Shown here piece by piece: positions 54,842-64,000 of a stretch of 64,000 bases of DNA. The DNA is from Aldrovandia affinis (taxonomy: Eukaryota; Chordata; Actinopteri; Notacanthiformes; Halosauridae), in contig JAINUG010000262.1 of NCBI GenBank assembly GCA_029706075.1, positions 1,009,501 through 1,073,500 of the forward strand, given 5' to 3'. The notes beneath the pieces were generated by a model. It worked only from the letters and a program-made list of their open reading frames with translations. It was not told the DNA's origin and did no database searches. The position numbers and the translations under genes were made by a program. Every line of letters starts with the position of its first letter. The first letter of the stretch is position 1.

Positions 54842-57800
54842 ATGGTGATATCCTGGCACAAAACGACGATAATCACTTCACGTCGGCAAGGTAAATCGCG
54901 CCTTTCTCAATTGCATAGTATTCATGAATTAAGCGTGATCCTCGGTCTTAAAGGTGCTCTTAAACACTTAAAGTGGGTTTAGGCATTGTGTCCGTTATAT
55001 GCTAAATGTATTTATGAACTTGAGTTTTCTATATGATTTAAATGCACTTGTCAATTGTTTGTCATAATTAGTGATGTTACAAACGGCAACTAATCCTACA
55101 GTAACTCCTGTCTCAGTGGGCCATCTGTTAAGTAGTTGGAGAGTAATATATACTTTTCAAAAGGTTTAACGTTAGTCACAAACTATGAAGCAAGTTAAAC
55201 CAGTGTTCCCCAATTTTAGCGTTAACTTATTTTTACTAAGGATGTAATGTACTACTTTTAATTGTTCAGTTGTTTGATATACGGTTAAACATCCTGTCAT
55301 GTGAATTATAGCCTAAACATAATTTGACACCTATAAACTGTGGCACAAGTAATATGCCTTTATTTTAGGCATGTGAATTATTACACTGGTATTTCACTGG
55401 TCTACAAAAAAAATATATATTTCTTGCATGGACTTTGGAAACTGGTTTTGACTAATGTTGGGCTGCTGAATCCAAATCTGAGCTCAGATTTGCTCTATCA
55501 CATCAAGTTTTTAAAAATCAAATCTATGCTCCATATTCATGGATTTTACTAAAGTTGACCATCCAGTATGGCAATCTTGGTGGGGATAAAACCACAAAAG
55601 CTTGATTATTCTCACCAAAACTACTTAATTTAGGGCCTTAAAATAATTTTACAAATGTTTTAAGTCATAAAAACATGCTTTACATAAGTTTGTGATTTGC
55701 AGCTGTGAAGACTCTACCTAATCTGCTGTTAAGACTCTAACTAATCTAAGTTTTACAATTAAATATTGTAATTGAAGTAGGTACCTTTCATTGTAAACAT
55801 TTCTGCATCTATCGATCTTCTAATGCAACAGTGTTTTTCAACTTCGAGTGTAAAATTGCTGTTTTCTCAAAAATAATTATTTTCCATAGTTCAAAAACCT
55901 GATGTGATAGGCAAAAACTAATGCCAGATTTGGATTCAGCACCCAAAAGTTAGCTAGAATCCGTTGAAAAACCCCATGCAAGAAAAATCGTGTTGACCAG
56001 TGTTATACATTTAAGTATAATGCAACAGAAACAAAACAAGTGCAGGTAGGTTATGGCATTTTTTAAATCACATTTTCCAATTAAGGATGATAAAATAATC
56101 CTGTTTGAATGGAATACATTTGATTATCCAGTGCTTTCCTGTACAAAAAGACCATGATTTATCCTAATTATCAAATTTCCCCTGTTCGCTTTGTTTTCAG
56201 TTCCTCAGAAATATATTCATATTCATATATAAATACAAAGGGGTATTATGTGTCTTTATTGGAGATTGTGTTTTTACTGTTGTTTTTCTCGTGTTCTATG
56301 GGTCTGGAGGATCATGCCATCAACCAACGGGCAGGTATATAGGTGAGTTGCGTTTTAGGTTTTTTTGACACAGGTGAATGCACGAGACACAATCGGAGCC
56401 CCTCGTGCAACTTAAAGCAGATTTTCCGCACGGAAACGGTGGTGTGCCGCTATTAGAAATGCTACACCCGGCTTCTGAACAGTGAAACCGGAGGCTGAAA
56501 CGGGAGGAAACGGCTGTTCAGGCACCTGGCCCCATGGTGACATAGAACCTGAGATCCACCGGCCGTCACTGAAATCCTGTGGTCATCTGTCAGGAAGTCC
56601 ATTATTAAAGCAGATGCGTGCTGTACTAGAGCCCTTGTCCATTGCACACAAAAAGAACAGGAACCAGAACTTTTGGTACTTTTTTGGCACTAGAAAACGG
56701 GAACTTTGGGTTTTCCATTCGCCAAGGTTCCAGTTCAGCAGAGTTCTCGTTGTTGATTTTTGATGCCTGTTCAAGATGTGGTACTTACTGGACCAAACAG
56801 GACCTTCGGGGCAGGACTAATAGCACATTATTTTTCAGTTCTCATTAAAAATAAAGTATAGCCTAAAGTTGTTACAGAAGCGCGGTGTCTGTTTTTATGC
56901 GATTATGTTCCAAACTATGCCATACGAGGGCATGTAATGTTTAAAATATGAATGTTAATTGGCGCAGGGTCCTGTGCAGAGGGACTGAGACCAGAGAGGA
57001 GGAGAGAGCGATTAGTGGTGGTTCAAGGGAGTTTTATTTTCCACGTATATCACTTCCACCTTACTACATATGCAGGCAGTCTGACGGGAGCTGTGTGACC
57101 GCCCCGTGTCAGACCCGCCGGCCTGCCACGACGAAATGGACAATATTGATAATTTTATGAATGTGCTTGCGGTGCTTTGTACCTTTTCAACCTACCACTG
57201 GGACAGCATAAGTAGACTGAGAAAAGGGAAAGGGGGTTCACTCCCCAAGTCTCCAGGGGCTATAGGGGATGTCCCAGCAGTGGTACCGCAAATACCCATA
57301 TGTGTATGGCACTATGTTCTGATTGGGTAATGCTGTGCTGACGTTTGGCTGTTGAACATGCAGCTTCTGGCTGTTTGTACAGTAATCAAGACAATGGCCT
57401 GAACGATCCGATGCTGCCACCCCAGCTTCAGAGCTCACAGACGCAGCGCATGGAGACCATACACATCCCCATGGCTTTAGCAGCTGGCCCGTTTCTGCAG
57501 GTAATACTTTAACAACTACTTTTGTGTTTTAGACTCAAGATGCCGGGTTAGGTGAGTTAACTGTGTAGACACCTGCAGGGGCGTGTTTAGGGGGTGGCCT
57601 AGGGTGGCACGTGCTACCCCTGGAATCTGATTGGCCACCCCAGGTGCCACCCCAGATGCTGCGGGCGCACCGGGCGCAAAATTCAGAGGGGCGCAAAATT
57701 TAAGAAGAAGAAAAAAAAAACACAGTTAGGGCAGTGGTCCCCAACCTTTTTTTTTTCCGCGTACCCCCCCCCCCGGTCAGTGCCCCACTTGGGCCACCCC

Positions 57801-59472
57801 AGTCAAAACAGTCTGGACACGCCACTGGACACCTGCTGTAACTGATCAAGAGCGGAGTAACAAAAAACGTCAGACTCTGGTCTGAGTAGGAGTGCTGATC
57901 TAGGATCACTCTAGCCTTTTGGCTCATAATGGATATGGTTGGATATGGACAGGTGAGACCTGATTGAAGATCACCACTCCAGTTGACCCTAGAATCCAGG
58001 TGAGATTATTTAATAGTTCAGTTAAAGCAGTTGATTATATGGCAGACTCGCCACACCTCGTTTCTTGGGTCTGAATTGGTTGACTTAAGGTGAACATGGA
58101 AACCAGCCACACCCTGTAGCTCTCCAGACCAGGGTTGACCACCCCTGGCTTGGAGGAAATGCTAAACAATGTGATATATTTAAAAAATGATACTCTGGTG
58201 AAAATATACATTTTGAAAAGTTTATGGTTAAAATAAACCAGGAATCGTTCTACGTGACAGTGGAGTGCCCTGGGTTCTCTCAGTGGATTGAAATGGAGGA
58301 AAGGGTCTCATTAACAGTCTTTCATGCATCCCAGCACACACGCCTGACACCTGGACAGAAGCGCTACCTGTGCAGCATCGCCAACACTGAGCATGTGCGG
58401 AGGGTGATGCAACAGCACTACCTGAATGTGCTCCACAGGTGTACCAAGGCAGGTATGAAACAGATCCACCCACGCAGAGTACTGGAGTACTGAATTACTG
58501 AATCAATTCCTGAATTATAACAAGCTGTGAAGTGATTTTAATTAGACACTTAATGTCTGAGGATTGATTTAATGTTGCACTGTTAATTCCACATTATAAC
58601 TAAGAGCATGCATTTTTCACCACATCTCAAGAAGTTGCAGTTCCTTTATGATCTTCGCTGTAGGCACTCTATGTTCAGTGATTCATGTCAATTACTGAAA
58701 TTAACATGACCAATTACACAATAAGTGTTGTATAATTGTGTAGACCAATCTGAGTGTTGGTGCAAGGGCGCACCAACATGAAGGCAAATAGGACACCATG
58801 CTTTGTTCAAAGACAAAGCAAATGGTAATGAGTCAAACCTGCATTTAGTTAAAATCAGCCAGTGTTTGAATGGCAGCAAGTGTGAAATGTGTTCAGCTTC
58901 TGTTTTGTAGATCACTGCCCCTTTAAAGAAAGCATAAGAGAGGAGCTAAACATGTCTCAGCGAGCGAGCTGCAAGATGGACTCGGACAGAACGACAAATT
59001 CCACAAATCTCAGTGGGAGGACATCGCACAGCGACCTAGCTGCAGTGCATTCTGGGAGGATTGTCCTGCCAAAAATCAGGTGAGGGGAAGAGACCCCTCA
59101 AATGTATAATAGGGCAGCCACATTTAAATATCAAATCTAATTTCGAATCTGCATTGCAACACCAGTTTATAAGATTAATAGAGATTTGATATTGAATTAA
59201 AAAAGATATATTTTTCGAAAACGGTGTTCTCATACACTAACCAAATGGCAACTCAAATGACCAATAATGCAATGGACATCTTTTTTCGAAGATGTTATGT
59301 TCATGATGGTGTTCTGTTTGCATTCATGTTTTCTACTTTGTACAAACAAAGATTATATGCTGTGTTTCACAGGAAGGCATCGACATTTCCAGCCTCAAAA
59401 GAAAGAATATCCAGAAAACCCAAGAGCAAAGTTCCCATGGCTCAGACGTCTGTGAGAGGCAAGGATCAGTAA
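54842..59472 (+). CDS. fam216a: FAM216A-like protein (function unknown)
   Basis: Well-supported coding exons: 57364-57500, 58335-58452, 58911-59079, 59373-59472 (stop TAA). The family core is in exons 2-3: METIHIPMALAAGPFLQ followed by RLTPGQKRYLCSIANTEH and HYLNVLHRCTKAG. The C-terminal exons are Ser/Lys-rich (SRKPKSKVPMAQ). A candidate first exon 54842-54890 has a good donor (CAAG|GTAAAT) and the right phase, which would give about 190 residues; this exon is inference, since it has no recognisable similarity. The position next to gpn3 in divergent orientation matches human 12q24.11. The FAM216 family has no established biochemical role. Intron 2 contains a hAT MITE and the 3' UTR a SINE. 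Confidence 0.85.
54891..57363 (+). other. Large fam216a intron (if the first exon is right)
   Basis: About 2.5 kb, AT-rich in the first half. I see no transposon ends or coding similarity. Another 5' exon of fam216a could lie at 56.9-57.2 kb, where GC content rises. Confidence 0.45.
57576..57827. mobile_element. hAT-type MITE, 252 bases, with perfect 8-base duplication
   Basis: Ends CAGGGGCGTGTTTAG and the complement of CAGTGGCGTGTCCAG. GACACCTG is duplicated at 57568-57575 and 57828-57835. Inside, at about 57733, CAGTGGTCCCCAACC suggests part of a second hAT end nested in it. Confidence 0.9.
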
Positions 59473-59487
59473 AAACATCCAGCCGTA

Positions 59488-59828
59488 GGGGGCCAGGGTG
59501 GTGTAACTGTAAAGGTTCCCTGGCTGCGTCAGTCCGGCTCTGGCTGGGAGTGACACAAAGGGGCGGCAATTGGCTATCAGCCCCAGGGAGGAGGGGGAGG
59601 GAAACTGGCATGAACTTTCCCGCGTGCACAGAAAGCTTCTCTGGCTGTATTGGATTCACAGTCGGCACTGAACGAGTTCCATCTCGGAGGGGGCGGTTCG
59701 CCGTTCCTACCACTACCAGTGCCAGAGTGACCTTACAGCGGACTTATGGGAGGGGATAATTGGAATAATAGAGGGTACAATTGGCCATTAACTTGGGAGA
59801 AAAGAACGTGAAAATTGGAAACAAACAA
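59488..59828 (+). mobile_element. tRNA-derived SINE in the fam216a 3' UTR
   Basis: Begins about 15 bases after the fam216a stop. Head GGCCAGGGTGGTGTAACTGT, body CCCCAGGGAGGAGGGGGAGG, tail AACTTGGGAGAAAAGAAC. Same superfamily as 25814-26170. Target duplication not clear. Confidence 0.8.
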
Positions 59829-59834
59829 AATAAA
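59829..59834 (+). terminator. fam216a: AATAAA at the end of the SINE, candidate fam216a poly(A) signal
   Basis: First AATAAA after the stop codon, 357 bases downstream, formed by the A-rich SINE tail. Confidence 0.5.
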
Positions 59835-61090
59835 TCGATTTTTAAGAACACAGCTGTACATGTCAAGTGTTGCCAGATTTTTTATTTTTTATTTTTTATA
59901 TCCCCCAAAATATTCTTCAATTGACTCATACAAATTTTCATAACCATTTCACCCATACCTGCTTTTGAAATCCCTCTGAGTCATTGACTACATATTTACA
60001 GTGCAACTTCCCCCACTAATGTTTCAAACCCATAGATTTGGGAGCATTCCACCAATCTGGCAACCCTGCTGGTTAATCCCAACCAAGCACTTTTGACACA
60101 GCTGCAAATATTACACACATACCTTTCTGTGCTTGCACATGGCATAACTGGCAGTGATTTGCTTCTTTTGAAGCCACTTCTTTTATGATCTTATGAATTT
60201 AGTTACACATTTCTTGATCTATCCACTAGGTTTTAATTTGCAGACTGAAGTGGCCGTGCAGTATTCTGTTTCAAATGTAAATGCATATTTGGATTTGCTG
60301 CATTGACTTGTATGCTTATTAAATAGCATGCCTGAAAACGGAGGTTTTGATTGGCTATTCCACTCTAATTCACTTGCACAGCTGTGATGACGCTTTAGAT
60401 TTTGGAGTATATTAACCTCGTTCCCAAGCTTTGGATCCGCACGCTGATATTTAATTAAATGTAGTTCTAAAAACTGAAATATTAATGAATAAAATAAAGA
60501 TTGGGAAAATAACCATTTCAGGCCTTCTGCACTTGTGAACTTGTGCTGGGTTTTGAAATCAAACTGGATGAGAAAAATCATCAATGTTATGGCTTCATGA
60601 CTGCATTTTGTAAACCCTGGGTCTCCAATCCTGATCCTGGAGAGGTTGTGCTGGTTGTTTTCACCTTAAAATAATCAACCAGTTCTAACTCATGAAACCA
60701 GGTGAAGCGAGGTGTGCCATCAATTGTCCGCAGTTCACACTTTGGCTGCGTGTGTTTGCATTTGGAGAGGGATGAACTTGGTTTGTTATGATTTTGTTCC
60801 ATTTCATGTTACGTCTTTTTTATGTCTAGGATTTAGTTTTTACGGTAGTTGAACCTACGTCTGTAGATTGGACGTTGAATATTTTCTGTCTAAGAGTTGT
60901 AACTTAATAAAACGGCTCTTAATTTCAATTGAATTGTATATATTGATGAAGGTTGATCCAATAGATTGCTCTGCCCGTCAACGAATTTGTGATTTAATTG
61001 ATAATTGGCATCCTGTGTAGCAATTATATTAAATCAATAGATTTTAAATGTCGGATAAGTGAGGGGTTTTTAACACGTAATACCACTTGT
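59835..61090. other. Intergenic, no gene seen
   Basis: AT-rich. A short stretch near 60618-60700 (TCCAATCCTGATCCTGGAGA) resembles the end of a MITE but I found no partner. Confidence 0.5.
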
Positions 61091-61099
61091 GTTCAGTAT

Positions 61100-61820
61100 T
61101 CAGAGTGCTGAACTTTAAACAAAGTAAAAAAACAGACAAGCAAATTGCATCAGTTGACTGCAAATATTAATCTAGTGCATGAGCAGGCAGTTTCATCAAG
61201 AACAGTTGAGAACTTCAAAGATGGATACTATGGTTGGGTTGCAGTGCATAAACCCCTTATTACACCTAAAATGCATTTGTGAGTAAAGTGGTGCAAAGAA
61301 CACAGGCAGTGGTCTACTGAACAGTGGAAAAGTAATATGAGTCATCCTTCACCCTGTTCTCAACAAGCGGACGAGTGCATGTGTGGCGCACACTAAAAGA
61401 AACCTACAGGCTCGAGTGCTTGTTTCGACATGGTGAAGGGCTCTGGCGGCTCTGTTAAGGTGTGGGGTATATATTCCTGGCATGGCTTAGGTCCACTCAA
61501 CCCCTTAGAGGGCATGGTAAATGGCAATAAATACAAAGCCATTCTGAGTGATCACCTTGATCCTATGATGAAGCACTTCTTTCCTGATGGGAGTGGGTGT
61601 GATCTGGCCATGCCTGTCTCAGTTAGCAGATCTCAACCCATTTGAGCTCTTATGGGAGATTCTGGTGTGGCATTTTTCAAGAATGCTGTTACATTCCTCC
61701 AACAGAGTTCCAGACACTTGTAGAATCCATGGAAATGTGCATTGAGGCTGTTCTAGCAGCTTCGTGGTGGCCTAACGCCCGATTAAGACACTATGTTGGT
61801 GTTTCCTTTATTTTGTTAGT
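61100..61820 (+). mobile_element. Decayed Tc1-family transposon
   Basis: Transposase blocks in different frames: SSFTLFSTSGRVHVWRT (about 61320), SGGSVKVWGIYSWHGLGP (61440s), DHLDPMMKHFFPDGSG (61550s), then YIPPTEFQTLVESM and IEAVLAASWWP (61690-61770). The segment with the second catalytic Asp is deleted or scrambled. Inactive. Confidence 0.85.
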
Positions 61821-61835
61821 TACCTATAACTCAAC

Positions 61836-61925
61836 CCCCCATCCAATCCTATCACCAACACCAAACCCCACCCTGACTTCAACCCCATCCTAACTCAACC
61901 CTAACACCAACCCCCACTATAACCT
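61836..61925. repeat. C-rich degenerate repeat (CAACCC/CCTAAC words)
   Basis: Irregular mixture of CCAACACC, AACCCC and CCTAAC over about 90 bases, low complexity. Confidence 0.6.
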
Positions 61926-62574
61926 TGACTTAACACTGAACTCTTTCAAACAATAAGCTAGAACCATTCAGGCGCCTTCTCCTCATTAAGTGAATAGAAC
62001 AGAAAATGAAGACCAAGTGCAATAATATCCACCTGGTTCACTGCACACTTGAGTTTAACAGGACATTTGTTATTAGACCCAAATGACAATACAAGCCATT
62101 TGAAAACAACAGAATCAAAACCTCCAGTGAAAGCTGGAGTTTGATAGATTTGATGGCCAACCATATGGCCAATGAGTTGTTTAAATTGTCTGACCATCTC
62201 AGGATATGTTAATGTACATAAGTAACTGTTGATTAAAGTTATAACCCCCATTTTTAGTAAGAATGTCATCATTAAATGAAACTACTGTGAGTTTGCGTAT
62301 TACATTGTGGACCTTTGAAGCTAGATGGTACATACAGCATAGCCTGTGTTTTGTGTGTGAAAGACTTGTTATGAATATTTGAGCATGGTGCTTGAATGTT
62401 TTTTGTTGTTTTTGTTGTTGTTTTAGTTTTACCCCCCTTTTTCTAGGTAGGTTTTGTTTTTCCCTGCATATAGGTAGCTGTAAGCTGCTTATATGTTACT
62501 GCTTTAAGATAATATAAAAAATGCTGCCCTGAATTGATAAAGTAATAGAACTTTGTTTTAATAATACCCCCCCC

Positions 62575-62765
62575 CCCCTCCTCCTGGTCAATTGGGCACC
62601 CACGGTCTGCCTGCACATAAAGTGTCCGACAGAATGTCTGTGTGAGCTTAACTTGTGAACTGCAGAATAAAAAGAAGCAGTGGCTTGACATCACATGTTT
62701 TGGAGGAGAACGTGTGCTTGTCTACACTCTCCTAAATTGACAGAGGGGGTTGCAGTGCTATAAAT
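62575..62765 (+). repeat. SINE-like repeat fragment
   Basis: Contains CAATTGGGCACCCACGGTCT and GAACGTGTGCTTGTCTACAC, shared with 52370-52800. Truncated at both ends. Confidence 0.6.
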
Positions 62766-64000
62766 ATATATAAAAGTTATATTATTTATTTATATATACA
62801 TATACGTATGTGTGTCTGAGTGCATGCATTCTATACACACACTATACATTTCAATGATGAGCATGAAAAGCCATAACAAAGAATACACTTATTGCCATTA
62901 ATATGAATGTATTATAACTTACTTATTGGTTTAAATACTAATGAAATCAAGAGTTTGACACCAACTCCCTTTACCAAATTGATTTTACTCAAACTGATGT
63001 GTTACAGAACATAGATGCAGAGTGACCACAACAAGTTGAACCTATTGTTCATGATCAGGGACATTCTATACATGTTACATAATATGTATGTATAAGTATG
63101 TATAAGTTCTGTTAAGAACCATTTCATAATTGAAAGATCAAAATCAAACAGTGGAATACAGTTAACTAATTAGGGACAATGTGATCAATCAAGCATTTAC
63201 ATTAAGTTGCATTTAAAAGACATTTCAATATTGAATGAGTCATGAGTAAAGAAATCAGTGTAGGAATTCTCATTAATTATAGGCTACTCCTAAATGTTAA
63301 AAAGACAGAGGACCATCATTCATTCTGTAATTTAAGTCTAATGGTCAAAAGTCTAATGGTCAAATTGTTTAGATGCACAAAATGTCTTCCCCTTTTTAAC
63401 ATTAAAGTTTTAAAATTTCACTGCCTTGGATTTTTGCCTATTCCAATCCAACAAAATGTGAATTCCATTTTTACATGTCTAAATTGTCTAAATAAGTAAA
63501 GCCATAAAAACAAAGCTTATAAAAAATCTTCAACATTTCCTCAATTTTCACAAACATTTTATCACAAACATGATACCAATGGCTGGAGCACTTGCTGCTA
63601 TGGTATGTCAAATGTCTTTTTTCCTTATGGATAATCCAAAAAAGACACCAACTTCAGTATTCAATTCTGAATGGTAGACACCAGTAGGCGTGCACATCTT
63701 GCTTTTTAACACACATCAAAACAAAAACACATCATAGAAAACACTACCCATTCCTAAGAACTAGTCACAATTAAATCACTTATGAGATTACTGAAATATT
63801 CTACTGAATGTATGACTTTAATCAATCAATTACAACTTTATTGTAAAATTATCTTCGGTCTCACCACAAAACAAAACAACACATCACTGTACATCCCATC
63901 AGTAAAACAAAAATCACATCACATCAATAAACACAACATCACATCAATGTACAACTATCAATACAACAGTATACAGCATACATCAATCATCAATTACAGG
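62766..64000. other. Intergenic, right edge of window, nothing recognised
   Basis: AT-rich with short palindromic TATATA stretches near 62760-62815 and CA-rich text near 63860-63990. In human the next gene is VPS29; no vps29 exon is visible here. Confidence 0.5.

Noticed and set aside
54627-54842. 71-codon open frame upstream of fam216a
   Set aside because: No similarity recognised, and the phase and donor favour a downstream start. It may be upstream UTR of fam216a.
61836-61925. Interstitial telomere repeat
   Set aside because: CCTAAC words are irregular and mixed with CAACACC; there is no run of perfect CCCTAA units.

Overview
This window is nuclear DNA of a ray-finned fish, very probably a teleost. 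It has intron-rich genes with GT-AG junctions, CA/GT microsatellites, and many fish-type transposons (Tc1, hAT, L2/CR1/other LINEs, tRNA-derived SINEs). It also carries a fish-type ependymin gene. The species cannot be named from the sequence.

Layout: (1) 1-3.4 kb is a decayed LINE on the minus strand. It lies in the intron before the first visible exon of a SERCA calcium-pump gene. (2) 3.59-9.50 kb (+) holds the last 13 coding exons of atp2a2 (SERCA2-type, ending in the long 2b-type tail). (3) 9.5-16.8 kb is intergenic, with SINEs and a broken GIMAP-like GTPase relic. (4) 16.84-22.1 kb (+) is ube2g1, an E2 ubiquitin-conjugating enzyme, complete, with a non-coding last exon. (5) 24.01-27.48 kb (-) is arpc3, an Arp2/3 complex subunit. 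(6) 28-37 kb is a transposon field: a Tc1 element with both ends, L2 and CR1-type LINEs, SINEs, and an inverted fragment of the neighbouring ependymin gene. (7) 37.51-43.05 kb (+) is a complete ependymin-family gene. (8) 43.7-47.4 kb is a stack of nested insertions in an L2 LINE. (9) 49.85-54.00 kb (-) is gpn3, a GPN-loop GTPase, complete. (10) 54.84-59.47 kb (+) is fam216a. (11) 59.5-64 kb has only transposon relics.

The order and strands atp2a2(+), arpc3(-), gpn3(-), fam216a(+) match human 12q24.11, where ANAPC7 lies between ATP2A2 and ARPC3. Here ube2g1 takes that place, and an ependymin gene sits between arpc3 and gpn3. In human, UBE2G1 lies near ATP2A3 on 17p13, so the window probably preserves linkage from an ancestral duplicated block. 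The genes are not a pathway: they are a calcium pump, a ubiquitin E2, an actin nucleator subunit, a secreted glycoprotein, an RNA polymerase II assembly GTPase and an uncharacterised protein.

Exon coordinates were derived by hand from homology, reading phase and splice signals. Transposon names are by protein motif and end structure, since no database search was possible.
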